Part shown: positions 10,393 through 22,591 of the stretch, piece after piece
How the letters are laid out: each line of letters begins with the position of its first letter
Position numbering within the stretch: the first letter of the stretch is position 1
Made by a program: the position numbers and the translations under genes
NCBI GenBank assembly: GCA_016706545.1
Contig: JADJJK010000004.1
Span: forward strand, 124,001-188,000
From: Myxococcales bacterium
GTDB lineage: Bacteria > Myxococcota_A > Polyangia > Haliangiales > Haliangiaceae
DNA length: 64,000 nucleotides
Direction: 5' to 3'
Notes under the pieces: generated by a model
What the model was told of the DNA's origin: nothing
Databases searched by the model: none
The model's input: the letters and a program-made list of their open reading frames with translations, nothing else

Positions 10393-11051
10393 CTAGTCGC
10401 GTAGCACGTCGCCCGGGTCAACGGAACGTACGGCGTCGATGAACGAGCGCACCTTGCGTGGGTCCTTCTGTCCGGGCGCGAGCTCGACGCCGCTGGCGGC
10501 GTCCACCGCCCAGGGACGGGCCACGGCGATGGCGGCGGCGACGTTGTCTGGAGTCAGCCCGCCGGCCAGGATCAGGTCGCGGGCCGGATGGCGGCGCCGC
10601 GCGAGCGCCAGCAGCTCCAGGGCGATGGTCTGGCCAGAGCCGCCGCGCCCGGCGCTCGGCGCATCGAGCAGCACGGCGGTGGCCGCGGGATACGCGGCGA
10701 GGCGCTCGACCGCCGCCGCGTCGCCCAGCGGCAGCGCCTTCCACACCGGCAGCCCCAGGTGGACCGCCACCTCCGCCACGCGCTCGGGCGGCTCCTCGCC
10801 GTGGAGCTGCACCACGTCGAGCGCCACCTGGCGGTGAACCGCCTCGATCTCGGCGAGCGTGGCGTCGACGAACAGGCCCACGACGCGCGCGCCCGCCGCC
10901 CTGGCCGCGGCCGCGACCTCGGCCCCGCTGCCGATCGCGAGGTAGCGTCGGGAACGTGGCCAGAAGTTGAGGCCGAGGAAGTCGACGCCAGCGGCGGCCA
11001 CCATCGCCGCGTTGTCCGCCGAGGTCACGCCGCAGATCTTGACGAGGACCC

Positions 11052-11055
<4 letters not shown>
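10393..11055 (-). CDS. trpF: Phosphoribosylanthranilate isomerase
   Basis: 220 residues. Amadori rearrangement step of tryptophan synthesis. It opens with VKICGVTSADNA, containing the catalytic Cys. The catalytic Asp is in AVLLDAPSAGRGGSGQT and the phosphate loop is LAGGLTPDNVAAAI, with DAASGVELAPGQKDPRKV at the end, all diagnostic. The GTG start at 11055 overlaps the trpC stop (GTGA), so it is translationally coupled. Confidence 0.95.
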
Positions 11056-11893
<838 letters not shown>

Positions 11894-11897
<4 letters not shown>

Positions 11898-13021
11898 CGC
11901 GCACCTCCGTCGGGCTGCGCGGGCTCGTGGCTCAGCCGCGCCCAGCGGGTGAGCACCCCGGCGGCGGCCCCGCCGCGCAGCGCCTCGCTCGCTCGCGCCA
12001 CGCCCTCGGCGCGGTCGGCCACCAGGCCGATCGCCAGGAGCGCCAGCGCCGCCTCCATCACCGCGGCGTTGGCCGCCGCGCGGAACCTGCCGCCGCGCTC
12101 GACGCCCTCGCCGGCGAGCACCCGGCGCAAGATGGCCGCGTTGTCGGCCGCGTCTCCGCCGGCGAGCCCGGCCGGATCGACGTCCTCGAGGCCAAAGCTC
12201 GCCGGGGTCAAGATCTCGGACACCACCTCGGCGCCGGTCCACTCCGCGACCAGGGTCTCGCCGCGCACCGCCACCTCGTCGATGCCCGCGGCGCTGGCGC
12301 CGTGGCCCTCGGCAGGCGCAAGGCCATGCACCACGAACACCCGCCGCGCGCCCAGCTCCCCGAAGGCGGCGGCCAGCGGCTCGCAGAAGCGCCGATCGAA
12401 CACGCCCACCACCTGGTGCGGCGTGCGCGCGGGGTTGGTCAGCGGCCCCAGCAGGTTGAACAGCGTCCGCGTCCCCAGCTCGCGCCGAGGGCCGGCGACG
12501 TGGCGGGTGGCCAGGTGGAAGGCCGGCGCGAACGCAAAGCCGATGCCGCACTCCCGCATGCAGCGCTCCACCACCGCCGGCTCGGCGTCGATCTTGACCC
12601 CGAGCGACTCCAGCACATCCGCGGAGCCCGAGCGCGACGACAACGCGCGGTTGCCGTGCTTGGCCACGCAGCCGCCAGCGGCGGCGGTCACGATCGCCGC
12701 CAAGGTGGAGACGTTGATGGTCCCGCTGCCGTCGCCGCCGGTGCCGCAGGTGTCCACCGCGCGCTCGGGATAGGGGCTGACCAGCGGTCGAGCGCGGGCC
12801 CGCATCGCCGCGGCGGCGCCGGCGATCTCGGCCACCGTCTCGCCTTTCATGCGCAACGCCACCAGCAGCCCGCCGATCTGCGCGGGCGTGGCGTCGCCGT
12901 CCATGAGCTGGCCGATCACCACGGCCATCTGTGCGGCGGTCAGCGAGCCGCCCGCCACCACGTGGGCCAGCGCGCCGCGCACGTCGAGCACCGCGCCGGC
13001 CTGGCCGGTGGCCGAGGTCAT
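11894..13021 (-). CDS. trpD: Anthranilate phosphoribosyltransferase
   Basis: 375 residues. Transfers phosphoribose from PRPP to anthranilate. The PRPP/Mg motif DTCGTGGDGSGTINVST, the anthranilate-contact KHGNRALSSRSGSADVLE and FLAP-like FAPAFH are intact, followed by RTLFNLLGPLTNP and VHG. The ATG at 13021 overlaps the trpG stop (ATGA). It is separate from trpG, unlike the enteric fusion. Confidence 0.96.
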
Positions 13022-13620
13022 CGCATCGTCCCGTCGCGCTGGGCCATGGCCAGGAAGTTCTTGAGCATCGCCTTGCCGGCGGTGGTCATGATGGACTCCG
13101 GATGAAACTGCACGCCCTCCAGCGGCGCCGCGGTGCCGGAGAACTCGCGGTGGCGCACGCCCATGATCTCGTCGTCCCAGGTCTTGGCCGTCACCTCCAG
13201 CACGTCCGGCATCGAGTCCGGAGCGATGACCAGCGAGTGATAGCGCGTGGTCACGCACGGGTTCTCGATGTCGGCGAACAGCCCGCGCTCGTCGTGGAAG
13301 ACCTTGGACAGCTTGCCGTGCATGGGGACGCGCGCGCGCACGATGCGCCCGCCGAACACCTGGCCGATGCACTGGTGGCCCAGGCACACGCCAAGGATCG
13401 GCACCGAGCCCAGGAAGCGGCGGATGACGTCCATCGAGATGCCCGCCTCGTTGGGCGTGCATGGGCCCGGCGAGATCACGATGATGTCCGGCGCGAGCTC
13501 CTCCACCGCGTCCACCGTCAAGGCGTCGTTGCGCTCCACGCACACGTCCTGGCCCAGCTCGCCCAGGTACTGGGCCAGGTTCCAGGTGAACGAGTCGTAG
13601 TTGTCGAGCAGAAGCAACAT
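13018..13620 (-). CDS. trpG: Anthranilate synthase glutamine amidotransferase subunit
   Basis: 200 residues. Class I glutamine amidotransferase that supplies ammonia to TrpE; such subunits can also serve PabB for folate. It starts LLLLDNYDSFTWNL. The oxyanion region is ISPGPCTPNEAG, the nucleophile Cys is in GVCLGHQCIGQ, and the His/Glu pair is in GVQFHPESI. The ATG at 13620 overlaps the trpE stop (ATGA). Confidence 0.96.
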   Translation of the reverse strand: MLLLLDNYDSFTWNLAQYLGELGQDVCVERNDALTVDAVEELAPDIIVISPGPCTPNEAGISMDVIRRFLGSVPILGVCLGHQCIGQVFGGRIVRARVPMHGKLSKVFHDERGLFADIENPCVTTRYHSLVIAPDSMPDVLEVTAKTWDDEIMGVRHREFSGTAAPLEGVQFHPESIMTTAGKAMLKNFLAMAQRDGTMR

Positions 13621-15222
13621 CAGCGAGGCTCCCGATGGGAGGGTTGGGGACCGGCCGCGGGTCCAACGTCGTCGGGTGCCACCACCACGCGCGCCTGGCC
13701 TGGGTCGGGCGTGTCGGCGGTGCGGGCCATCGCCAGGGCGCCCAGGACCGCGCGGGCCTTGTTGAGCGTCTCCTGATACTCGGCGTCGCGGTCCGAGTCG
13801 GCCACCACGCCACAGCCGGCCTGCACGTGGACGGTGTCGTCGGTGGTCACCAGGGTGCGGATCGTGATCGCCAGATCCATGTTGCCGCTGTAGCTGATGT
13901 AGCCGACCGCGCCGCCGTAGAGCCCGCGGCGCTGCGGCTCGAGCTCATCGATGATCTCCATGGCGCGGATCTTGGGCGCGCCCGAGAGCGTCCCGGCCGG
14001 AAACGCGGCGCGCAAGACATCGAGCCAGCCCTTGCCGGCGGCGAGCTTGCCCACGACGTGCGAGGTCAGGTGCATGACGTGCGAGAAGCGCTCGACGACC
14101 ATCGTCTCGGTCACCGCCACGCTGCCGACCTGGGCGACCCGGCCCACGTCGTTGCGCGCCAGATCGATCAGCATCAGGTGCTCGGCGCACTCTTTGGGAT
14201 CAGCGCGCAGCTCGGCGGCCAGCCGATCGTCTTCCTCGGAGGTCCTGCCGCGGTGCCGGGTGCCGGCGATGGGGCCGGAGCTCGATGCGGCCGTCCACCA
14301 GGCGCACCAGCGTCTCGGGCGACGCCCCGGTCACGGTGACCTGCGGGAACTCCAGGTGAAACATGTACGGCGAGGGGTTTATCACCCGCAGCGAGCGATA
14401 CACATCGAGCGGTCGCGCCTGCCCGCGCGGCTCGGAGAACCGCTGCGACAGCACGATCTGAAAGGCATCCCCGGCCGCGATGTACTCCTTGGCGCGGTCG
14501 ACCGCGGCCAGAAACTCCGACCTGGCGAACGAGGACGGAGGGACCGGCGGCGGCGGATCTGTGCGCCGCGGCACCCGCAGCTCCGGGAGCGGCGCGCGCG
14601 GCGCCTGCAGGCGCGCGCACAGCTCGTCGATGCGCACGACGGCGCTGTCCCAGGCAGCGCCAGCGCGCTCGGGGCGAGTCACGTAGGAGGTGGCGACCAC
14701 CTTGAGGGTCTGGCGCAGGTTGTCAAAGATGAGCAGGGTGTCGGTTATCACCATGCACACGGTGGGGATGTCCACGCCGGGCCGCGCGCGCGCTGGCAGC
14801 TCCTCGAACGCGCGCACCACGTCATAGGCCAGGTAGCCAACCGCGCCGCCCCAGAAGCGAGGCAGGCCGGGCACCTCCACTGGCCGCATCTCGCCCATCA
14901 CCTCGACGAGGGCCTCGGTCGGATCGGAGGTCTTCCACTCCGCCGTCCTGGGCGGCCCGCCGCCGTCGATGTCGAACCACACGACCTTGGCGGTGCCGTC
15001 TCGCCACGACACCACCGCGCGCGGCGCCACGCCGACGAACGAGTACGCGGCCCAGGTCGCGCCACCGACCACGGATTCGAGCAGAAACGAGTACTCGTCC
15101 TGGCCTAGCGCCGCGTACGCGGACACCGGGGTGTCGCCATCGGCGACCAGCTCCCGGTAGACCGGGATCAAGTTGCCGCGGGTCGCAGCCTGAGCGAACT
15201 CTTCTCGCGACGGAACGTACAC
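13620..15222 (-). CDS. trpE: Anthranilate synthase component I, interrupted by a single-base frameshift
   Basis: Reads as 533 residues if one base is removed. The N-terminal part (15222 down to about 14274) covers the regulatory region and ATGDAFQ-like AAGDAFQIVLSQRF, then MFHLEFPQVTVTGASPETLV. After RIELRP the frame is lost at a run of four G on the plus strand (14271-14274). With three, it continues as PIAGTRHRGRT, then LMLIDLARNDVGRV, GTLSGAPKIRAMEII and the chorismate-site YGGAVGYISYSGNMD. Both halves are fully conserved, which argues for a recent mutation or sequence error rather than decay. The GTG start at 15222 opens the trp operon 130 bases after glyA. No Trp-rich leader peptide was seen. 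Confidence 0.9.
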
Positions 15223-15267
15223 TCAACGTTTATTGCAGCCCACGGCGGGGCTGGCAACTTCGCAGCC

Positions 15268-15320
15268 GATGGTTTGGCGACGGTTTGGCGACGGTCGGCG
15301 ACGGTTTGGCGACGGTTGGC
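15268..15320. repeat. Five tandem 10-11 bp units upstream of trpE
   Basis: GATGGTTTGGC, GACGGTTTGGC, GACGGTCGGC, GACGGTTTGGC, GACGGTTGGC follow one another with unit lengths 11, 11, 10, 11, 10 in the 130-base glyA-trpE gap. The spacing of about one helical turn would place repeated sites on one face of the DNA. It lies where a trp operon promoter or operator would be expected. Confidence 0.7.
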
Positions 15321-15352
15321 GCCGCGCTTGGGCCGGGTGGCGATGATCCTGG

Positions 15353-16609
<1,257 letters not shown>

Positions 16610-16903
16610 GCGGCGCAAGGTATCAGGTTTTGGCGCCGCTTCCACGCGCCGCCCGGCCCGGAGATGTCGCGCCAGGCCAGAGGAAATCCGAAGCAAGATC
16701 GGCGCCCTGGGAGACCGGAGGCAGGCCTTGCCCATCTGTGACTCCGAGCACGAGCGCCTGGGGGCGCGGCCTTGGTCGCCGCTGGCGCGGCCTGCTGCCG
16801 AGGCAGGGCGCCGCAGGCGTGAGCGCGCAGCCGAACGCATCGGCGCGTGCATTTTTTGGGGAACGAGAGGCAGGCGCCTCGCTCTACCCCTTCGAGGACC
16901 AAG

Positions 16904-17488
16904 ATGCTCGCGCCCACCGCCGCCCACTTCGCCGATGTCACGTCCGCCCGGCCAGCCCGCGCCGTCCCCTCGGAGCGGACGCGGCTCGTGCTGGCGCTGC
17001 GCGAGCATCGCGCCACGCTCGCGCGCTCGGCGCGGATGCTCTGCGGAAATCAAGCCGACGCCGACGACCTCGTTCACGATGTCTACGAGCGCGCGCTGCG
17101 CACCGCCAGCGCGTGCCTGGCTCACCAGAACCTTCGCGCCTACCTGCACTCGATCTTGCGCAACCTGTTCATCGACCAGTGCCGCCGAGCCAGCAGGCGC
17201 CCGCGCCCGCTGTCGCTCGACTCGGCCGAGCTCGGTGGTGCGGCCCTCGCCAGCGAGGGCGCAGAGCCAGCCAGCCCGGCCTGGCTCGACATCACGGCCG
17301 AGCAGGTGACCGCCGCGCTGGCCCAGCTCCCGGCGGAGTTTCGCGTGGTGTTCGAGCTCCACGCCTTCGAGCACCTGCGCTACAGCGAGATCGCGAAGCG
17401 GCTGGGCATCGCGCCAGCGACGGTGGGGACTCGGCTCCTGCGCGCGCGCGGGCGGCTCCGCGCGCTGCTGTCGCGGCCTGGCGGCTAG
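16904..17488 (+). CDS. RNA polymerase sigma-70 factor, ECF subfamily
   Basis: 194 residues. Region 2 (LARSARMLCGNQADADDLVHDVYERAL ... NLRAYLHSILRNLFID, with the -10 recognition helix) is joined by a Ser/Ala/Glu-rich linker to region 4 with an HTH (FRVVFELHAFEHLRYSEIA, then KRLGIAPATVGTRLLRARGRL). The GAGGA tract just before ATG 16904 fixes the start. No anti-sigma factor is adjacent, so the group and regulation are unclear. It sits alone, convergent with the accD-folC-AMIN operon. Confidence 0.9.
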   Translation: MLAPTAAHFADVTSARPARAVPSERTRLVLALREHRATLARSARMLCGNQADADDLVHDVYERALRTASACLAHQNLRAYLHSILRNLFIDQCRRASRRPRPLSLDSAELGGAALASEGAEPASPAWLDITAEQVTAALAQLPAEFRVVFELHAFEHLRYSEIAKRLGIAPATVGTRLLRARGRLRALLSRPGG

Positions 17489-17508
17489 CCGGGATCGGCC
17501 GCTCAGCT

Positions 17509-17541
17509 ATCGCTCGGTTGTCGCTCGGCCATCGCTCAGTT
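17509..17541. repeat. Three tandem 11-bp units at a convergent gene junction
   Basis: ATCGCTCGGTT, GTCGCTCGGCC and ATCGCTCAGTT are consecutive 11-mers between the sigma-factor stop and the stop of the opposing gene. Confidence 0.55.
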
Positions 17542-18228
17542 GCCGTCGGGGACGTCGGGCGCGTCGGGCGACGAAGCCGCCCCGGAGCGGTCGGTCTCTG
17601 CCGCCGGCTCCGCGCCCTCGGGGAACGTGAGGTACGCATAGAACAGGCCGTCGGCTTCGGTGGCGGTGCGCAGCGTGCCCTGCCGAGCGTCCTTGGGGTT
17701 CTTGAACACGATGCGCAGCTCCACGCCTCGCGGTCGCTTGCCGCTGCGGCGCACCAGCCGAGAGGTGATCCGCGCCAGCGGGTTGTCGAAGAACCGCGTG
17801 TCGATGGCTCGTCGCGTGTTGTGGACCTGCCCGGTCAGCCCCGCCAGGTGGACCACCAGGGTCGAGCCCTCCATCCGCTGCTCCAGCTCGAACTTCGTGG
17901 GGGACTGCAGGAACACCTCGGCGCCGCCGTCCTTGGGCTGAAAGCCGATCCAGGACAGGGTGCCCTTGCGCAAGGCGCGCCGCGGCTTGCCCTCCGGCGA
18001 AGGAGGTTGACCGGGCGAGACGCCGGTGTAGTCGCCCTCGCGGCGCACCACCGGCGCGCGGGGCGCGGGCTGGGCCCACGCGACGCGGCTGGCGACCGGC
18101 GGTCCGGACAGGCAAAAGAAGCTGAGGACGCCAGCCGCCACCGGCCCGGTGACCGTTCGTCCAAGGGTCCGCAACCGAGCAGTGACCAGAGAGCGCCGCA
18201 TCCCCCAAGGGTACGAGCGTTCGCTCAC
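17536..18228 (-). CDS. Secreted AMIN-like domain protein
   Basis: 230 residues. A signal peptide (positively charged start, then VAAGVLSFFCLSG, cleavage near AWAQ) is followed by a proline-rich stretch and one compact domain (LSWIGFQPKDGGAEVFLQ ... FELEQRMEGSTLVVHLAG ... DTRFFDNPLARI). This resembles the AMIN domain that targets amidases and secretins to peptidoglycan, though the match is by eye. The tail is acidic and Asp/Ala-rich. The GTG at 18228 overlaps the folC stop (GTGA), so it is the third gene of accD-folC-AMIN; an ATG at 18201 is the alternative start. Confidence 0.6.
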   Translation of the reverse strand: MSERSYPWGMRRSLVTARLRTLGRTVTGPVAAGVLSFFCLSGPPVASRVAWAQPAPRAPVVRREGDYTGVSPGQPPSPEGKPRRALRKGTLSWIGFQPKDGGAEVFLQSPTKFELEQRMEGSTLVVHLAGLTGQVHNTRRAIDTRFFDNPLARITSRLVRRSGKRPRGVELRIVFKNPKDARQGTLRTATEADGLFYAYLTFPEGAEPAAETDRSGAASSPDAPDVPDGN

Positions 18229-19556
18229 GAGCGCAAATTGCCGGGGGTCGCCGCCGGATCCGAGAGCAAGACCGGGTCGGTGTCCGCGCCCAGGAGCATG
18301 GCGCGAGCCTCGCCCACCAGAAACAGCGAGCCCGCCACCACCACCGTGCCCCGCGGTCCCGCGAGCTGGCGCGCGAGCGGAAGCGCAGCGCCCAGCTCCG
18401 GTGCAGAGCGGCTGACCGCGGCGACCTTGGCCGCGTGTGCGCCCCCCGCCGCTCCGACCTTGGCCGCGGCATCGGCGACCTTGGCGGCCAGCTCCTGCGG
18501 CGGCAAGGCGCGCTCCTGCTGGTACGCGGTGGAGATCACGGCGGTCACCACCGGCAAGAGCGCGCCGACGAGCGCGCCGGCGTCCTTGTCCCGCGACACC
18601 GCCAGCACCAAGATCCGCGGCGCGGGCAGCTCGACCAGCGCCGCGGCCAGCGCGGCGGCGCCATGTGGATTGTGCGCGCCATCGAGCACGAGCTGCGGCG
18701 AGCCAGGGACCAGCTCCAGGCGGCCGGGGTGAACCGCGCCGAGGAGCCCGCGCGCGCGCGCCGCCGGGTCGTCCGCCAGCACGCCGGCGCCAACGAGCGC
18801 CTTCACGGCCGCCACCGCCGCCGCGGCGTTGCGCCGCTGGTGCGCGCCGCGCAGTGACAGCGGCGGCACCGCGGCCACCGCGGCTTCCTCGAGCTGCTCC
18901 ACCGGCGCGGCGCCCAGGCGCAGCGCCTCCGCGTACAGCGCCGGGACGGCGGCGGCCTCGCCGCTCACGCCGATCACCGCCGGCTTGCCGCGGCGAAAGA
19001 TGCCCGCCTTCTCGCGGGCGATCTGCTCCAGCGTGTCGCCCAGGATGGCCTGATGATCGAGGGCCACGCCGGTGACCACCGCGACGTCGCTGTCCACCAC
19101 GTTGGTCGCGTCGAGCCGGCCGCCGAGCCCCACCTCCAGGATGGTGACGTCCGGCGCGCGCTGCGCCAGCTCCACCAGCGCCATCGCGGTGAGCTGCTCG
19201 AAGAAGGTCAGGCTGTCACCGCCGGCCTGCGCGACCCTGGCCGCCGCCGCGAGGAGCGCGGCACGACCAATCGGCTCGCCCTCGAAGACGATGCGCTCGC
19301 GCACCGAGGTCAGGTGCGGCGAGGTGTAGAGCGCCGCGGTCCGGCCGTGGGCCCGCACCATGGCCGCGATCATCGCGGCGGTGGAGCCCTTGCCGTTGGT
19401 GCCGGCGACGTGAACGAGGGCGCCAAGCCGCCGCTGCGGGTCGCCGAGCGCGGCGAGCACCGCGCGCAGGCGCTCGAGGCCCAGGACCACGCCGAAGCGG
19501 CGCGCCGAGAACAGGCGCTCGAGGAGCTGATGATACGCGGCGTCGAGGTCGGTCAT
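18225..19556 (-). CDS. folC: Bifunctional folylpolyglutamate/dihydrofolate synthase
   Basis: 443 residues. ATP-dependent ligase adding glutamate to (dihydro)folate. The P-loop is HVAGTNGKGSTAAMI. TSPHLTSVRERI and FEQLTAMAL follow, with ILEVGLGGRLDATN and the Mur-ligase-type LDGAHNPHGAAAL in the C-terminal half. The ATG at 19556 has a GAGGG tract about 7 bases upstream and matches the family N-terminus; a GTG at 19586 is possible. It lies 33 bases after accD, the classical accD-folC arrangement. Confidence 0.95.
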   Translation of the reverse strand: MTDLDAAYHQLLERLFSARRFGVVLGLERLRAVLAALGDPQRRLGALVHVAGTNGKGSTAAMIAAMVRAHGRTAALYTSPHLTSVRERIVFEGEPIGRAALLAAAARVAQAGGDSLTFFEQLTAMALVELAQRAPDVTILEVGLGGRLDATNVVDSDVAVVTGVALDHQAILGDTLEQIAREKAGIFRRGKPAVIGVSGEAAAVPALYAEALRLGAAPVEQLEEAAVAAVPPLSLRGAHQRRNAAAAVAAVKALVGAGVLADDPAARARGLLGAVHPGRLELVPGSPQLVLDGAHNPHGAAALAAALVELPAPRILVLAVSRDKDAGALVGALLPVVTAVISTAYQQERALPPQELAAKVADAAAKVGAAGGAHAAKVAAVSRSAPELGAALPLARQLAGPRGTVVVAGSLFLVGEARAMLLGADTDPVLLSDPAATPGNLRS

Positions 19557-19589
19557 GGCGAGCCCTCGGCTCTGACGGTCGGCCAAGGT

Positions 19590-20498
<909 letters not shown>

Positions 20499-20747
20499 GG
20501 CGCCGTCCATAGCAGAGGTCAGCAAAGCGGCGCAAGCATCGGATTGGACGCCGCGCTGCGTAGCGGATCGGCTCCAAAGCGCCAGGATCTGGTCCGCCTC
20601 AGCACACTTGTGCGATCTAAATGACTTTTGCTCGCAGGCAACCGGCAACTCTGCTAGACAACGGACACAAAATGCATAGCTTCTAACTGACTGCGGCGCT
20701 CCGTTGGCCCAGCAGCCCAAGCGCCTTCCGCCACCCAAGAGGTCGCG

Positions 20748-21056
20748 ATGTCTTCTGTCCTGGTTGTGAACGAAATTAGTAGCGAGCGAGAAGAGATTGT
20801 CCGGGCCCTCCAGGCGGAGGGTTTCACCGTGATCGAAGCGAGTTCTGCCGCCGAGGCAGTGCGCGAGATCTGGGGTGGCAATTTCTTGGTTGCGATCATC
20901 CCGACCTTGCTTACCGGCACCAGCAGCACCTCGCTGCAAGGTGAGCTGCGCAAGATGGCCCCAGAGATCGAAACCTTGATTCATGGCAAAAACGACGAGC
21001 TCGGCCAGCTCGTCCGGAAGGTCTGCGCGATACGCGACGGCGTCGCTGCTGCGTGA
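20748..21056 (+). CDS. Receiver-like protein lacking the phospho-acceptor (pseudo-receiver)
   Basis: 102 residues. The pattern resembles a CheY-like fold: VLVVNEISSEREEIVRALQAEGFTVIEAS matches strand 1, helix 1 and strand 2, and FLVAIIPTLL sits where strand 3 and the phospho-acceptor Asp should be. The acidic pair after strand 1 is Asn-Glu, the acceptor position is non-acidic, and the usual Lys near the end is not evident. If it is a receiver it cannot be phosphorylated in the normal way. A GAGG tract precedes ATG 20748. Divergent from accD with a 249-base spacer. No kinase gene is adjacent. Confidence 0.6.
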   Translation: MSSVLVVNEISSEREEIVRALQAEGFTVIEASSAAEAVREIWGGNFLVAIIPTLLTGTSSTSLQGELRKMAPEIETLIHGKNDELGQLVRKVCAIRDGVAAA

Positions 21057-21110
21057 GGCCGGGACCACGACTCCATCCCTATTTTTTTGCAGGGTAGGCC
21101 CCTGCTGCTG

Positions 21111-21170
21111 CCTGAGCGCTGCCGAGCGCTGCCGAGCGCCAATGACCGCTGCTGACCGCCTCCGAGCCTG
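21111..21170. repeat. Six tandem 10-bp units between the pseudo-receiver and Crp-family genes
   Basis: CCTGAGCGCT, GCCGAGCGCT, GCCGAGCGCC, AATGACCGCT, GCTGACCGCC, TCCGAGCCTG stand in exact 10-base register in the convergent spacer. Confidence 0.6.
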
Positions 21171-21176
21171 TTTGGC

Positions 21177-21872
21177 TCAGAGCTGGCGGTAGCGATCTCG
21201 GAGCTGCAAGAACTCGAGGAACTCGGAGAGCTGGCCGACCTCTGGAATGAGGTACCCCGAGCGTGAGGTGTCCTCGGCTGGCACCACGAGCTGCGCCGCG
21301 GCGAGCCGCGCCAGCACCTCCTGGACCTCGGCGACAGATAGCCCGGTGCGATCGGCGAGATCACGGGCGCTCTTGCGCACCAGGATGGCGATGCCCGGCG
21401 CCACCTGCCCGGCCAGCTCCTCGTTGGCGAACTGCCGCAGACACTGCACCACGCGGTGGTTGGGGCTCGGCAAGAGCAGGAGCTCGATCTGCTGGTTGGC
21501 GTTCTCGATGCGATCGGTGAGGGTGGTGATGATGCGCAGGGCGATCTCGGGGCGCGCCCGCAGCATCGCCTCCAGCGTGGTCGCGCCGATGACCAGGAGC
21601 CGCGCGTCGTGGCGCACCACCGCCGTCGCGGAGCGGGGGCGATCCTTGAGCAAGGCCATCTCGCCGAAGAACTGGCCTGGCGTGACCACCGCCAGCACGC
21701 GTTCCGAGGAGCCAGGGTAGCCGGCGGTGGCGCCGACCTGGCGGCGCAGCTCGATCTCGCCGCGGTGGACGACGTACATCACGTTGCCGCGCTCCCCCTC
21801 GCGGAACAGCACGGTGCCGGCGGGAACTTCCTGCGCGAACTGCTCGAGGTCGCTGTCCACGGTGGGCGTCAT
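21177..21872 (-). CDS. Crp/Fnr-family transcription regulator
   Basis: 231 residues. The N-terminal cyclic-nucleotide-binding beta-roll shows GERGNVMYVVHRGEIEL and the phosphate-binding cassette GQFFGEMALLKDRPRSATA with its Glu and Arg-Ser, so nucleotide binding is plausible. A long dimer helix (ITTLTDRIENANQQIELLLL) leads into a winged-helix domain (KSARDLADRTGLSVAEVQEVLARL) in the place of the Crp HTH. No Fnr-type cysteine cluster is seen. A GAGGTGA Shine-Dalgarno precedes the ATG. It follows the GT2 gene by 3 bases, so they are cotranscribed. Confidence 0.88.
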   Translation of the reverse strand: MTPTVDSDLEQFAQEVPAGTVLFREGERGNVMYVVHRGEIELRRQVGATAGYPGSSERVLAVVTPGQFFGEMALLKDRPRSATAVVRHDARLLVIGATTLEAMLRARPEIALRIITTLTDRIENANQQIELLLLPSPNHRVVQCLRQFANEELAGQVAPGIAILVRKSARDLADRTGLSVAEVQEVLARLAAAQLVVPAEDTSRSGYLIPEVGQLSEFLEFLQLRDRYRQL

Positions 21873-21875
21873 GTT

Positions 21876-22508
21876 TCACCTCATGGTCGAGTGGCGGGCG
21901 ATGTGGAAGAGCGCCCGCCCAGTCAGCCGCTGCGGCGGCGCGGCGCCCGCGATGGAGATGTGCTCCGACGATAGCCCGAGCTTGACCGCGCGCACCAGCA
22001 TCTCCACGTCCCAGCCCGAGCCGCGGTCGCTCATGCCCAGCGCCACCAGCGCCGCGTACCGGATCGCGCGCACCGAGCCCATGCCCGCCACGCGCTGCCG
22101 GTACACCGCCTCGATGAGCCCGGACATCACCCGCTCCCCCAAGGTGGCGGTGCCGCGCGCGCCAAGGCACAGCTCCACGCCGCGGTCGCGGATGGGCTCG
22201 CACAGGAGCGGCACCGCGGCGGCGCCCTGGCGGTCATCCGCCGGCACGAAGGCGACGATGTCCGGAGGCTGCGGCAGCTTGCTGAAGTGGTCGAGCGCGC
22301 GCAGGCAGGCCGCGCCGTAGCCCGGATCAGCGCGCAGGACCAGCGCGCCCGCGTCTCGGGCCAGCTCCGCGGTGCGATCACGCGAGGCGCGATCCACCAC
22401 CACCACCGAGCGCAGCTCGCGCCGTGGCAGCGCGGCGATCACCTCCGTGATCGAGCCTTGGGCATCGCGAGCAGGGAGGACGACATCGATCAGGGCGCGG
22501 CGCTTCAC
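21876..22508 (-). CDS. Family 2 glycosyltransferase
   Basis: 210 residues, a single GT-A domain. LIDVVLPARDAQGSITEVIAAL and VVVVDRASRDRTAELAR form the nucleotide-sugar binding half. GYGAACLRALDHF and IVAFVPADDRQ occupy the position of the metal-binding DxD region, and the end resembles small dolichol-phosphate-mannose-synthase-like proteins (GSGWDVEMLVRAVKLGL). The usual DAD is PADD here, so metal binding may be altered. No membrane segment. GTG start; a TGC-TATGAT box lies 11 bases upstream. Substrate unknown. Confidence 0.75.
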   Translation of the reverse strand: MKRRALIDVVLPARDAQGSITEVIAALPRRELRSVVVVDRASRDRTAELARDAGALVLRADPGYGAACLRALDHFSKLPQPPDIVAFVPADDRQGAAAVPLLCEPIRDRGVELCLGARGTATLGERVMSGLIEAVYRQRVAGMGSVRAIRYAALVALGMSDRGSGWDVEMLVRAVKLGLSSEHISIAGAAPPQRLTGRALFHIARHSTMR

Positions 22509-22554
22509 GGATTTGCGGCATCATAGCAAGCCGCGCGAGCCCGCGCGCCGCCTG

Positions 22555-22583
22555 TTGTGGGCCGTCGAGGATTCGTGTATCAC
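22555..22583 (+). promoter_or_regulatory. Candidate purM promoter, leaderless
   Basis: TTGTGG (22555-22560), a 17-base spacer and TATCAC (22578-22583) end 8 bases before the purM ATG. There is no Shine-Dalgarno sequence, so initiation would be at or near the start codon. Confidence 0.45.
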
Positions 22584-22591
22584 CCGCGGCG

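Noticed and set aside
15223..15352. trp attenuator with leader peptide
   Set aside because: The strand leading into trpE shows no short frame with adjacent Trp codons and no mutually exclusive hairpins ending in U.
21082..21106. Hairpin GCAGGG/CCCTGC next to a run of T
   Set aside because: The T-run precedes the hairpin on the plus strand and becomes A after it on the minus strand, so it is not an intrinsic terminator in either direction.
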